Below, piece after piece: positions 8,870 through 17,380 of a DNA stretch of 64,000 bases. Under the pieces are notes generated by a model. That model worked only from the letters and a program-made list of their open reading frames with translations. It made no database searches and was not told where the DNA came from. The stretch's first letter is position 1. Every line of letters starts with the position of its first letter. The position numbers and the translations under genes are program-made. Where the stretch lies: positions 62,001-126,000 of the forward strand of contig CANMWG010000001.1 in the NCBI GenBank assembly GCA_947501555.1. Direction: 5' to 3'. The DNA comes from an uncultured Paracoccaceae bacterium (GTDB lineage Bacteria; Pseudomonadota; Alphaproteobacteria; Rhodobacterales; Rhodobacteraceae).

Positions 8870-9024
8870 GTAAGTCGGGGTTCTCCCCGACATAATCCCG
8901 AACGTTCATGACGAACGCGGACCGGCGTGGAAAACCCCGACCCTACGTGCGCCGATATTCTTCACCCGTTACCGCCGCGCTCTTTGTCGTCCTCCGGAGA
9001 GTCGGGGCGAGCCCCGACCTACGG
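8870..9024. repeat. Inverted REP doublet (REPIN) at the 3' end of the RAYT gene
   Basis: Two copies of a REP-type palindrome in head-to-head orientation. The first is GTCGGGG-TTCT-CCCCGAC (8874-8891) preceded by GTAA. The second is GTCGGGGC-GA-GCCCCGAC (9001-9018) followed by CTACGG. The flanking GTAG/CTAC tetranucleotide marks orientation. The CTA of the second copy is the complement of the RAYT stop codon. Such doublets are the mobilised unit of REP-associated tyrosine transposases in other bacteria. Confidence 0.75.
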
Positions 9025-9552
9025 TTTATTGCGATAAAACGATGAAAACGGCCAATCGTCGGGATCATCAACTAACCCGTGCTTGACCGGGTTGATCCAA
9101 CAATAATTCACATGGGCCGCATAATCCGCATCATCGCGAATATGATGCTCCCAAAACCGTTTTTGCCAAATCGGTGCCTCATCACGTGGGTGCGCCGGTA
9201 GGTCGGGGTTCTCCCCGACTCTGACCCGTCCACCAACAACACCGCGCGTGTTTGTCACCGTGGAAGTCGGGGAGAACCCCGACCTACGGACCATCTGCGT
9301 GAACCGTCCTTTGATGGCCCCCATCCGCACCGAATAATCCGCATCCCCCTCCGGCAATGTCCAAACGCAATGCATGTGATTGGGTAACACCACCCACGCA
9401 TCCACCGCAAACGGTCGCGTCGCGCGCGTCTGTGCCACCGCCTTCCGAAGTTTCGCAATCTCATGCACCAACAAACGCGATGACGTGTCCGCCAGATTGA
9501 CGGTAAAGAACACGGTTGCACCGGGGCGTTTGGGGCGGCGGTATTTTGACAT
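9019..9552 (-). CDS. REP-associated tyrosine transposase (RAYT) with REP DNA inside the gene
   Basis: A 177-residue Y1_Tnp-family protein. It has the HUH metal motif (LPNHMHCVWTLP), the C-terminal helix with a candidate nucleophilic tyrosine (YAAHVNYCWINPVKHGLV) and the usual end WPFSSFYR. These proteins act on REP sequences. Between RFTQMVRRS and PIWQKRFWEHHIRD, where relatives have a short loop, about 35 residues are encoded by an inverted pair of REP palindromes (9197-9287) read in frame as SGFSPTS and RVGENPDLPA. The stop codon TAG also comes from a flanking REP. The fold core looks intact; whether it is active is not known. Confidence 0.88.
   Translation of the reverse strand: MSKYRRPKRPGATVFFTVNLADTSSRLLVHEIAKLRKAVAQTRATRPFAVDAWVVLPNHMHCVWTLPEGDADYSVRMGAIKGRFTQMVRRSGFSPTSTVTNTRGVVGGRVRVGENPDLPAHPRDEAPIWQKRFWEHHIRDDADYAAHVNYCWINPVKHGLVDDPDDWPFSSFYRNKP
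9197..9287. repeat. Inverted REP doublet (REPIN) embedded in the RAYT coding frame
   Basis: Two REP palindromes in head-to-head orientation: GTCGGGG-TTCT-CCCCGAC at 9202-9219 preceded by GTAG, and GTCGGGG-AGAA-CCCCGAC at 9266-9283 followed by CTAC. The unit keeps the reading frame open through the transposase gene. Confidence 0.85.
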
Positions 9553-9612
9553 AGCGCATCGTCGCCAAGGATGGTTAATTGCGCGTCAACACCCGCAATA
9601 TGGACACCGCAC

Positions 9613-9936
9613 ATGATCCTCTATGGCCTGCCGACATGCTCTGATTGTAACAAAGCCCGCAAGGCGCTTGCCGAGGCGGGTCATGACGTGACCTTCCGCG
9701 ACGTCCGGGCCGAGCCGATGTCCGACGCGGACTGGGCCCCGCTGATCGCGGAATTTGGCGACACTCTGGTTGATCGCAAATCCCAAGCGTTTCGGAACCT
9801 CAATGCCTGGATGCGCGAGTCCGAAACCGACGCGCAATTGGCCGACCAACCCGCCTTGATGGCCCGACCCGTGATCACCAACGGGACCCGCTGGACGTTG
9901 GGTTGGGACGCGGACGTGCAAACCATCTGGCTTTGA
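9613..9936 (+). CDS. ArsC/Spx-family thioredoxin-fold protein
   Basis: A 107-residue thioredoxin-like protein with the redox pair C-S-D-C near the N-terminus (LYGLPTCSDCNKARKAL), TLVDRKSQAFRNL in the middle and RPVITNGTRWTLGWD near the end. This fits the ArsC/Spx/YffB superfamily, not a confirmed arsenate reductase: no ars genes are adjacent. ATG 9613 is chosen since it opens directly on the beta-strand before the CxxC; an in-frame start at 9571 adds an unlikely leader. A paralogue of similar build lies at 12001. Confidence 0.85.
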   Translation: MILYGLPTCSDCNKARKALAEAGHDVTFRDVRAEPMSDADWAPLIAEFGDTLVDRKSQAFRNLNAWMRESETDAQLADQPALMARPVITNGTRWTLGWDADVQTIWL

Positions 9937-10595
9937 CAGATTCCCTTAGGTCATTTGGCGGCATTAACGATTCGTTATTTTTTGCGAAGTCAGCCTGTAT
10001 GTGTGGTGCGCAGGTAGTTTGCCCGCATCCGACGATAATTTGTCGTGAAAAAGTGGATTTTTTCTTCATGACCCCACGTAAACTGGGGAAGTATGACGCT
10101 AAGTTCCCCTCACGGGTGAGGGCCTCTTTCGAGTATACCATTGGTTAAGACATCACTTTGCCGGGGGGGGCGATATGCCAGCCAAAACGACACAGATGAC
10201 GACATCAGATCACGCCAAGCGTCGTGCTTTTTCCCCCATCCGCAGAGACCTGCTTGAGCGTCTTACGCGGGAATGTGACAGCAAGTCTGGCGACCATTGG
10301 CATGAACCGGTTGCATCCGGACAAACAGCAACGCTCCGCAAATTCCGCCAGCGCTAGACACCGCCATGAAGGTTACCCGTTATCGAAGCGATGTACATAC
10401 GCAATCTGTACGCGGTCTGTATGCCCGCCATATGACCAAATTCTCGCAGCACGTCCCGGCCTCCAGCTCCAACTGATACCCGGCGTTGCATCTGCAGCAC
10501 GGCCGCCAGCCCTTTGATCCCAAGATGAATTTCAGCGTTTATTGTTGACGTTGATCCGGGCATAATCGCAATAATTCGATGTCAGGAGCTTCTCG
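9937..10595. other. Long intergenic region with a doubtful small frame
   Basis: About 660 bases hold no recognised gene. One frame at 10175-10357 (+, 60 residues, rich in Arg/Lys/Asp) begins after a run of eight Gs that could act as a ribosome-binding site, but its composition and lack of motifs make it doubtful. A minus-strand frame at 10354-10563 has no ribosome-binding site. Nothing else was seen; the stretch may be decayed coding DNA. Confidence 0.35.
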
Positions 10596-11561
10596 TTGAC
10601 TATCTTTCGCGCTTTTCCGTTTTCCCTGTCGATCCTATGGCGTTATGCGCTCGTCCTACCATTTATGATATTGGTCCTCTGCATCTACGGCTTGATCGCA
10701 CTGATGTTTTGGTTTCTCTTCGGCGTCATTTCGCCCGCTCTAGCTCTACTGATCGGTTTTGCAGTTGGATCTGCATCCAGCGTCCTACCCGCGATGATCG
10801 GAACGCGGATTGGCCTGCAAGCAAAGGGGCTGCTGCCGCGTAACAGCTACGCCAGCTTGATCCTCCCAGCGATTGGCTACGGCCTGTTTGAAAGTTTCTG
10901 TCTTCTAATCATCATGATGCTGACACTTGGTGTGATAACGTTTGCGACACCGTTTAACTTGCTGGAACTACTTAGTCTAAATGAAGCGGGTGCCGAGGTT
11001 GTTTTTGCCAATTTGCTCTCTGAAAACGCGCCCGTGACCTTGGCTATAACGGCGGTTTCTACATTCTGGGTTATGGCTATTCGTAGCGCGCTTTTGGTGC
11101 CCTTCGCGGGTGCCTCAATCGGGATTGACCCCAGCGGCCGGGCGCATACGCCGTTTTACGGCTTTGGCAGCGGGTTCTGGTCCATTTTGATTTTGGTCAT
11201 GATCTCTTATGCCGGTTTTTCACTGATTATCCCGCTTATCGGGCTTATTGCGGAACTATTGGGCCTCGGCGACGCGATTGTACAAGCTCAAGTCCAATTT
11301 GAAAGCATGGTCGAAGAGAGAGAAATAGACTGGATGGCGTATGAGGTTTATACGATTGTTGGCATCATCATCCTCGCGACGCTGTGGTTGTTTAGTCTGC
11401 AATGTGCCGGGGCCGCTCTCGTGTTCATGAACCACAAGAAGCGTTACGATATCGAACATGAGGATTATACCATCGTCCCTGATATGGCCGATGATCCGCC
11501 CATGCCGAAAACCGATTTGCATGAACTCATGCGCAGCCGAATGCCGCAAAATCGTAGATAG
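10596..11561 (+). CDS. Multi-pass membrane protein of unknown function
   Basis: A 321-residue integral membrane protein with about six hydrophobic segments (roughly residues 18-45, 47-72, 88-118, 145-170, 195-225 and 250-278) and a soluble acidic tail (YDIEHEDYTIVPDMADD). The start is TTG 10596, preceded by AGGAG at nine bases; no usable ATG or GTG lies near. I recognise no transporter motif or family. It stands alone between long non-coding DNA and the convergent csp gene. Confidence 0.75.
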   Translation: MTIFRAFPFSLSILWRYALVLPFMILVLCIYGLIALMFWFLFGVISPALALLIGFAVGSASSVLPAMIGTRIGLQAKGLLPRNSYASLILPAIGYGLFESFCLLIIMMLTLGVITFATPFNLLELLSLNEAGAEVVFANLLSENAPVTLAITAVSTFWVMAIRSALLVPFAGASIGIDPSGRAHTPFYGFGSGFWSILILVMISYAGFSLIIPLIGLIAELLGLGDAIVQAQVQFESMVEEREIDWMAYEVYTIVGIIILATLWLFSLQCAGAALVFMNHKKRYDIEHEDYTIVPDMADDPPMPKTDLHELMRSRMPQNRR

Positions 11562-11615
11562 CTTGCCCACATAGGATTGCAGGCAAACTGTGTGGATTGG
11601 GTGCGCTTGCTTTGG

Positions 11616-11825
11616 CTACTCGGTGACGGCTAAATTGCCGGCCATCTTACGCCCGTCACGACCTTCTATGAGGTCAAATGATATCTTCTGATCGTCAGCC
11701 AATCCGGTCAGGCCAGATTGCTCAACGGCAGAAATATGCACAAAAATATCCGCGCCACCATCGTCGGGCGCAATAAAGCCATAACCTTTTGTCGTGTTGA
11801 ACCATTTCACGGTACCGTTTGGCAT
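11616..11825 (-). CDS. cspA: Cold-shock domain protein
   Basis: A 69-residue single CSD protein binding single-stranded RNA/DNA. Both RNA-binding motifs are present (KGYGFIAP and DIFVHISAV) after the canonical NGTVKWFNTTKGYGF opening. Start ATG 11825 follows AAGGAGAG; the open frame extends further upstream but without homology. The 175-base leader up to the divergent gene at 12001 could hold the temperature-responsive 5' UTR often found before csp genes, though I saw no defined element. Confidence 0.95.
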   Translation of the reverse strand: MPNGTVKWFNTTKGYGFIAPDDGGADIFVHISAVEQSGLTGLADDQKISFDLIEGRDGRKMAGNLAVTE

Positions 11826-12000
11826 ACTCCGCTCTCCTTGTTGTCGCGCCCTAAAGCCAGGGCAGGGCAAGTCTTGGGCCCCGCGACCGCGGTCTTCCCT
11901 TCGTCTTGTACCTTTAGACTTATATGTTTTATGAAAAAGGCAAATGACAGTTCGTCGCAGGAGTGGCGCTGGTCCTAAATCTGCCTATTGAGGAGGCGAA

Positions 12001-12345
12001 ATGCGACTATTTAGCTTAAAAAGTTGCGATACTTGTCGCAAAGCGCTGAAGTCTTTGGCAGAGGCAGGATATGGCCCAGAGGTCATTGATGTGCGCAAAG
12101 ACGGGGTTTCCGAAGCAGACCTTACTGCAATCATCGCACAGTTTGGGGACGCCGCCATTAACCGAGCCTCGACCACATGGCGGGGTTTGAGCGAGGCTGA
12201 AAAACAAACTGATCCTGCGGTTCTTTTGGCAGCACATCCGACCTTGATGAAACGACCCGTGATCCAATCCCAAGACGGCTGGACCATCGGATGGAAGCCA
12301 GACGTTCAGGCGAAATATCTGGACGGTGTGCCCAAAGAAACGTAG
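12001..12345 (+). CDS. ArsC/Spx-family thioredoxin-fold protein, second copy
   Basis: A 114-residue protein of the same superfamily as the 9613 gene, with C-D-T-C in LFSLKSCDTCRKALKSL, then INRASTTWRGL and RPVIQSQDGWTIGWKPD. A strong GAGGAGG ribosome-binding site precedes ATG 12001. It is divergent from csp and convergent with the buf operon. Relatives act as ArsC-like reductases or Spx-like regulators; the substrate cannot be told from sequence. Confidence 0.87.
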   Translation: MRLFSLKSCDTCRKALKSLAEAGYGPEVIDVRKDGVSEADLTAIIAQFGDAAINRASTTWRGLSEAEKQTDPAVLLAAHPTLMKRPVIQSQDGWTIGWKPDVQAKYLDGVPKET

Positions 12346-12386
12346 CGTTCCGCGTTGGCAACTGTCGGTGATCGGGCGATAGCAAA

Positions 12387-12413
12387 AGCCCGCGCGCTTT
12401 GGGGCGGCGGGCT
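12387..12413. terminator. Hairpin between convergent arsC-like and buf genes
   Basis: An AAGCCCGC/GCGGGCTT stem with a 10-12 base loop, followed on the plus strand by a T-rich stretch (CTTTTGGTTTT). It could terminate transcription from both sides. Confidence 0.5.
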
Positions 12414-12471
12414 TATGCAGCTTTTGGTTTTAACGTCGCGATAGTTTTCGCAGCTGGTAAACTGGACCAGC

Positions 12472-13023
12472 CTACGCTGCACGCTTGAAGATCAAACGAT
12501 CAAGCGATAGCGCACCGGCACCTTTAAAGAGCAAGATCAGCAGGCAGAGAACCCAGAACGCGCGCTGGTCAAGGATCAAGCCATCCGATAACCGATCAAA
12601 CCATGCGCCCAGCACACCATTCTCAAATCCGTTGTGACCGTAGAGATCTGTTAGCGACTGAACGATGATGAAGCCGATCATCCCGACGGCGGACAGTCGG
12701 GTCAACAAACCGATGACAATCAGCAAGGGCAGGATGAATTCAGCGATCGTGCCGCTGACAACTACGGCCCAATGAAACAGGCTCAGCTGCGATACATCAT
12801 AGCCCACGGTTTCCATTACTTTGGGGAAAATTTGCGCATAGGCACCGACACCGGGATAAAAGACCCCGAGGATGCCATCTCCAAGCTTGGTCATACCTGA
12901 ATTCCAGAAGTAGACCAGCAGCACAGCGGCAAACACCAGACGTGCCAGAAGGGGGATCAACTCATCACCTACTTTGTTCAGCGGGGCGGTCAAGCGGTGG
13001 GTCATGGAAACGCTTTCATTCAT
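12472..13023 (-). CDS. bufD: DoxX-family membrane protein of the bufferin operon (BufD)
   Basis: A 183-residue DoxX protein with four membrane helices (LARLVFAAVLLVYFWNSG, then GTIAEFILPLLIVIGLLTRL and AFWVLCLLILLFKGAGAL). DoxX proteins are the fourth gene of many DUF2282-DUF692-DUF2063 clusters and may serve as a membrane redox partner; that role is inferred. ATG 13023 is preferred over the TTG at 13041, which sits in the overlap with bufC. It follows bufC by 14 bases and is last in the operon. Confidence 0.83.
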   Translation of the reverse strand: MNESVSMTHRLTAPLNKVGDELIPLLARLVFAAVLLVYFWNSGMTKLGDGILGVFYPGVGAYAQIFPKVMETVGYDVSQLSLFHWAVVVSGTIAEFILPLLIVIGLLTRLSAVGMIGFIIVQSLTDLYGHNGFENGVLGAWFDRLSDGLILDQRAFWVLCLLILLFKGAGALSLDRLIFKRAA

Positions 13024-13037
13024 AACGTTAGGGCCTT

Positions 13038-13775
13038 TCAATTAATTTCAGTTACAGCACCTTGGGCCAAGAGCAGCCCAAGGATTGCGCCGAGGTCTAG
13101 TGTTTCATCCGCCACAGCCAGCGCTTGGCCGAGCGGCTTGCCAACTTGTAGGGCGGCAATGCAGCCCGCACCTGCGGCGTTGATGAGGTGAATTTGTGGA
13201 TCATAGCCCGCCCGCGTGATCACGATGCTTTCTGCCTGCATCACCGGTTTGGGGGCATCGGGCTGGGTATTTGCAAGATAGATCGCATGGATCGGATAAT
13301 CTGACACGACGGTTTGAACTGCAGGGGCGATCCTCAGGTGCGTCGACATCAACGCATCTGGGGCCAGTGCTGCCAGCGCGTTCGCATCGACAGGTTCCGC
13401 GTCTGCCGCGTGGTAGGCATGACGCATCGCAAGTTCGACCGACGCTATGTCAGGCAGATAAGGTAGCGATTGCGCCGGTTCAAAGCGGCGCAGAAACTGT
13501 GGCATGGCTTCGCCGTAGAACATCATCAAGGGCGACTTTGGGGGGTGTTTGCGCAGGTAAACACCGGCCATTGCGCGGAAAAATTGATCACCAACCAGCT
13601 TGCGGACGACGGGAAACGCGGCTTCCAGCGCATCCGATAGGCTGACGGCCACATTATTGCGATAAACGTCGAAACGTTTGCTTGCGGTCGTCCCATCCGG
13701 GTTGATCAGCCCGTCCGGCACAATGGCTGCCGGATCAAGAATCGTGGCCGTAAAACTGGCTTGGTTGACATTCAT
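13038..13775 (-). CDS. bufC: DUF2063 protein, MNIO partner (BufC)
   Basis: A 245-residue DUF2063 protein. The N-terminal half shows the domain signature [33 protein letters not shown] in pieces ([19 protein letters not shown]), followed by [19 protein letters not shown] and [18 protein letters not shown]. Such proteins pair with the DUF692/MNIO enzyme and are thought to present the precursor peptide to it. ATG 13775 overlaps the bufB stop as ATGA, coupling their translation. The longer frame to 13856 lies inside bufB and is discounted. Confidence 0.9.
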   Translation of the reverse strand: MNVNQASFTATILDPAAIVPDGLINPDGTTASKRFDVYRNNVAVSLSDALEAAFPVVRKLVGDQFFRAMAGVYLRKHPPKSPLMMFYGEAMPQFLRRFEPAQSLPYLPDIASVELAMRHAYHAADAEPVDANALAALAPDALMSTHLRIAPAVQTVVSDYPIHAIYLANTQPDAPKPVMQAESIVITRAGYDPQIHLINAAGAGCIAALQVGKPLGQALAVADETLDLGAILGLLLAQGAVTEIN

Positions 13776-14626
13776 GTTGCTACCAGCGCCAAGGCGGCAT
13801 CTGCACGTGCGGTTTCGGCTGCCAGAACGGGCCATTCGGGTACATCGGTGTCCCATTCAATCAACAGCGGACGAGGGCCGGATTTGGCAAGTGTATAGTC
13901 CAGCAGCGCCCAGACCGGATCAACAACGGCTTTGCCGTGGCTGTCGATTAATAAGGGCGCGCCGGTTTCATCTTCGTCCTCATCATGGCCTCCAAGGTGG
14001 ATTTCACCCACGGCCTCCAACGGGAAGTTATCTATATAGTCCTGCGGTGAGGTCTTTAGGTTCGTTGCACTGACGAAGACATTGTTGACATCCAGCAGCA
14101 GTCCGCAGCCGGTGCGCGACACGATTTCGCGCAGGAAATCGGTTTCGGACAGGGTGGATTCTGCAAAGGCCAGATAGCTTGAAGGGTTTTCCAACAGCAT
14201 TTGCCGGCCCAGCGTATCCTGAACCTGACTGATATGTGTGGCCACACGGGCAAGAGTTTCTTCGGTATAGGGCAGGGGAAGCAAATCGTTGAAGAAATGC
14301 GCATCATGCGTGGACCAAGCGAGGTGTTCGGAAAAGCTGGCGGGGTTCAACCAGTCGACCAGATGCTTGAGCCGGGCGAGGTGATCGGCATCCAGATCGC
14401 CTTCTCCGCCGATCGACAGCCCGACGCCATGGACAGAGATGGGGAAGCGTTCCGCCAAATGACGGAGCTGGGCGATAGGGCGACCACCGTGGCCCATGTA
14501 ATTTTCGGCATGAATTTCCAACCAGCCCACCGGGCCGGGGTTGTTCATGATATCGGTGTAGTGCTGGGCTTTGTATCCGACGCCGGGGCGGGGGGGGAGC
14601 TGCGAATTTTGTGTTGCGTCAAGCAT
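13772..14626 (-). CDS. bufB: MNIO-family (DUF692) peptide-modifying oxidase (BufB)
   Basis: A 284-residue multinuclear non-heme iron oxidase of the DUF692 family, a TIM-barrel enzyme class that modifies cysteines in ribosomal peptides (MbnB makes methanobactin; BufB makes thiooxazole-type rings in bufferins). Family blocks carrying the metal ligands are all present in order: [66 protein letters not shown] and [11 protein letters not shown]. It lies 62 bases after bufA with a hairpin between them, and overlaps bufC. Expected action: oxidative modification of the BufA cysteines. Confidence 0.93.
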   Translation of the reverse strand: MLDATQNSQLPPRPGVGYKAQHYTDIMNNPGPVGWLEIHAENYMGHGGRPIAQLRHLAERFPISVHGVGLSIGGEGDLDADHLARLKHLVDWLNPASFSEHLAWSTHDAHFFNDLLPLPYTEETLARVATHISQVQDTLGRQMLLENPSSYLAFAESTLSETDFLREIVSRTGCGLLLDVNNVFVSATNLKTSPQDYIDNFPLEAVGEIHLGGHDEDEDETGAPLLIDSHGKAVVDPVWALLDYTLAKSGPRPLLIEWDTDVPEWPVLAAETARADAALALVAT

Positions 14627-14652
14627 GGTTGCGGCCCCTCGTATTGGCGGCT

Positions 14653-14678
14653 GTAAGGTGGGTTTGCACCCACCTTAC
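14653..14678. repeat. Perfect 11-bp-stem hairpin between bufA and bufB
   Basis: Arms GTAAGGTGGGT and ACCCACCTTAC with a TTGC loop sit in the 62-base bufA-bufB gap. There is no T-tract in the minus-strand direction (CAGCCGCC follows), so an RNA-stabilising or partial-attenuation role, giving more bufA than bufBCD message, is more likely than full termination. It may also be a REP element. Confidence 0.7.
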
Positions 14679-14688
14679 CATAGTTTTC

Positions 14689-14991
14689 TTATGCTGGGAT
14701 GTCGCGGTCAAGTTCTTCCAAAGAGCCCGTGCGCTCAGTGCCGTCAGCCATTGCTGGCAGTTCCATCGTTTCGCATGTGCCTTCTGGGACCAGTGTCCAG
14801 GCGTTGCCTTGGTAATCAACGGTGGATGTACCGGCGCATGTTGTGCCTGGGCCAGCGGCACAGTCATTTTCACCAGCCAGCGATACGCCGAAGCACTTTA
14901 CGTTTGCTTGTGCTGTTGCATGTGTTGCGATGCCAGCGACCGCAGATGCTACTGCGCTTGCGAGAACAAGAGTTTTAGTTGCATTGGACAT
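14689..14991 (-). CDS. bufA: Bufferin-type RiPP precursor (DUF2282, BufA)
   Basis: A 100-residue secreted precursor. Residues 1-27 are a long signal peptide ([21 protein letters not shown]). The core has four cysteines (33, 44, 52, 73) in the DUF2282 pattern: [13 protein letters not shown], then [17 protein letters not shown] and LVPEGTC. In characterised members the two central cysteines are turned into thiooxazole-type heterocycles by the MNIO enzyme and the periplasmic product binds copper. It heads the bufABCD operon. The acidic tail (ELDRDIPA) is ordinary for the family. Function here is inferred from gene order and the cysteine pattern. Confidence 0.9.
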   Translation of the reverse strand: MSNATKTLVLASAVASAVAGIATHATAQANVKCFGVSLAGENDCAAGPGTTCAGTSTVDYQGNAWTLVPEGTCETMELPAMADGTERTGSLEELDRDIPA

Positions 14992-15201
14992 TTTCGATTT
15001 CCTTCAGTTGGGCCTATTTTGTCAGACGCCTTAGAGAGGCGATAAGAGAACCTTAATCGATAGAAAGATGAATATACCATTCACAGACACGTGCATCGCA
15101 TTTCTGTGAGGTCGATTATGCAGAGCTCGCCAAAGGCGACCCGCCAATGTTTGCAAATTGCACAAAAATAAGGCTCCCACCGGGTTCTTATCAGAGTTAC
15201 C

Positions 15202-15241
15202 GGTGGGATTGTTACAATTTTTGGGGTGGGATTGTTACAAT
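15202..15241. promoter_or_regulatory. Two direct 17-base repeats with ATTGTTACAAT dyads
   Basis: GGTGGGATTGTTACAAT occurs at 15202-15218 and again at 15225-15241, 23 bases apart (about two helical turns). Each holds the dyad ATTGT-T-ACAAT. The second copy overlaps the last codons and stop of thrS. On the minus strand they lie about 210-250 bases upstream of bufA, so they could be tandem operators of that operon; alternatively they are a chance duplication at the thrS 3' end. Confidence 0.45.
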
Positions 15242-17181
15242 AGGTCGGGCGGCGTGGCCGATTTGCCCAGTTCTGCAACAATTTCGTCCAAAGATGTTAC
15301 AGCCGTGCGGTTTTCACCCAATCGCCGGGCTGTGACTGTCCGCTCTTCAACCTCGCGCGCACCCAATGCCAAGATGACCGGCACCTTGCCAACGGAATGT
15401 TCGCGAACCTTGAAGTTGATTTTTTCATTGCGCAGATCGGCCTCGGCGCGGACACCTGCCGCCTTCAGCGCCGCAACGACATCATGTGCGTAGTCATCAG
15501 CGTCTGACACAATCGTCGCGACGACAACCTGGCGCGGGGCCAGCCAGAACGGCAATTTACCTGCATGTTCTTCGATTAGGATGCCGATAAACCGTTCAAA
15601 GGACCCCAGCGTCGCCCGGTGCAACATGACGGGGCGGTGTTTTTCGCCGTCGGTGCCGACAAAGCTTGAATCCAATCGCTCGGGCAGGTTGGAATCCACT
15701 TGAAGCGTGCCGCATTGCCATGCGCGACCGATGGCGTCGGTCAACGTGAACTCAAGCTTGGGTCCATAAAAGGCCCCTTCGCCTTCCAGTATCTCAAAAT
15801 CATAGCCGGCGGCCTTACAGGCATCGCCAAGCGATGTTTCCATCCGGTCCCATGTCGCATCCGAGCCGATGCGCTGTTCGGGGCGCGTCGACAACTTGAT
15901 CGTCCAGTCGTGAAAGCCAAGGTCGGCGTAGATTTCCGACAAGAATGCGATGAAGCGCCGTGTTTCTTCGGTGATCTGCTCTTCTGTGCAAAAGATATGC
16001 CCGTCATCCTGAACAAAACCACGCACACGCATAATCCCGTGCAACGCGCCTGAGGGTTCATAGCGGTTGCACGACCCGAACTCGGCCATGCGTAGCGGCA
16101 GGTCACGATAAGACTTTAGGCCCTGATTGAAAATTTGCACGTGGCAGGGGCAGTTCATGGGTTTCAGTGCGTTAATCGCCTTTTCGCGGGCGTGGTCCTC
16201 ATCGACTTCGACGATGAACATGTTTTCTTGATATTTGTCCCAATGTCCTGAAGCTTCCCAGAGCTTGCGATCGACGACCTGGGGTGTGTTCACTTCTAAA
16301 TAACCGCCTTGGCGTTGCTTGCGGCGCATGTAGTCCTGCAGTTCAGTATATACAGTCCAGCCGTTGGGGTGCCAAAACACCTGACCAGGGGCTTCTTCTT
16401 GCATGTGGAACAGGTCCATCTCGCGGCCCAGCTTGCGGTGGTCGCGCTTGGCTGCTTCTTCTAACCGATGCAGGTGAGCCTTCAGACCCTCCTTGTTTGT
16501 AAATGCGGCACCGTAGATGCGTTGCAACATGGCGCGGTTGCTATCGCCACGCCAATAGGCGCCTGCGATGGACATCAGTTTGAACCCATCCGCAGGAACC
16601 TGCCCGGTATGCTGCAGATGCGGACCGCGGCAAAGGTCCTGCCAATCGCCGTGCCAATACATGCGCAAGGGCTCATCCCCCGGAATGCTCTCGATTAGCT
16701 CGACCTTATATGGCTCGCCCCGGTCCTTATAATACTGGATCGCTTTGTCGCGGTCCCAGATTTCGGTGCGGACCTCATCGCGCTTGTTGATGATTTCCTT
16801 CATCTTCTTTTCGATGAGCCCGAGGTCTTCTGGGGTGAATGGGTCCTTGCGGTCAAAGTCGTAGTACCAGCCGTCTTTGATTACGGGGCCGATGGTGACC
16901 TGCGTGTCAGGCCAAATCTCTTGCACGGCGCGGGCCATGATATGGGCGAGATCGTGACGGACCAGTTCAAGCGCCGGTTCTTCGTCTTTCATTGTGTTGA
17001 TGGCGATGGATGCATCTGCCTCAATCGGCCACTGTAGGTCCCAGTGTTGGCCGTTCACTGTGGCCGAGATCGCCTTTTTGCGCAGGCTGGATGAGATGTC
17101 AGCCGCGACATCGCTAGCAGTGACGCCAGCGTCATATGAACGGCTATTGTCATCAGGAAAGGTCAGGGAAATCTGTGCCAT
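15235..17181 (-). CDS. thrS: Threonyl-tRNA synthetase
   Basis: Full-length, 648 residues, class II aminoacyl-tRNA synthetase charging tRNA-Thr. N-terminal TGS domain ([19 protein letters not shown]), editing domain with [17 protein letters not shown], catalytic core with the zinc-binding cysteine in [12 protein letters not shown] and motif 2 around [18 protein letters not shown], and the anticodon-binding domain ([18 protein letters not shown]). It starts at ATG 17181 and ends inside a repeated dyad at 15235. Confidence 0.98.
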   Translation of the reverse strand: MAQISLTFPDDNSRSYDAGVTASDVAADISSSLRKKAISATVNGQHWDLQWPIEADASIAINTMKDEEPALELVRHDLAHIMARAVQEIWPDTQVTIGPVIKDGWYYDFDRKDPFTPEDLGLIEKKMKEIINKRDEVRTEIWDRDKAIQYYKDRGEPYKVELIESIPGDEPLRMYWHGDWQDLCRGPHLQHTGQVPADGFKLMSIAGAYWRGDSNRAMLQRIYGAAFTNKEGLKAHLHRLEEAAKRDHRKLGREMDLFHMQEEAPGQVFWHPNGWTVYTELQDYMRRKQRQGGYLEVNTPQVVDRKLWEASGHWDKYQENMFIVEVDEDHAREKAINALKPMNCPCHVQIFNQGLKSYRDLPLRMAEFGSCNRYEPSGALHGIMRVRGFVQDDGHIFCTEEQITEETRRFIAFLSEIYADLGFHDWTIKLSTRPEQRIGSDATWDRMETSLGDACKAAGYDFEILEGEGAFYGPKLEFTLTDAIGRAWQCGTLQVDSNLPERLDSSFVGTDGEKHRPVMLHRATLGSFERFIGILIEEHAGKLPFWLAPRQVVVATIVSDADDYAHDVVAALKAAGVRAEADLRNEKINFKVREHSVGKVPVILALGAREVEERTVTARRLGENRTAVTSLDEIVAELGKSATPPDLL

Positions 17182-17380
17182 CTTTGGGCAAGCTCCTCGT
17201 CAGTTTGGCGCCCACGGAACGCCCGGTTGCGGGTTATAAGTGCGGCGGTGTTTCGCCTGTGGGGCCAGTGCTGTCAAGTACGCCTGTTGCAATGTATGCG
17301 TTGCTGTGCGGCAATGGCGTGTCTGGTTTACGATGGCCCTGATTTTCGCACTCTACCCAATTTTAGAGAAGAGACACGAT

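Noticed and set aside
10354..10563. Minus-strand frame of 69 codons starting with ATG 10563
   Set aside because: No ribosome-binding site, no recognisable motif; lies in the likely decayed gap.
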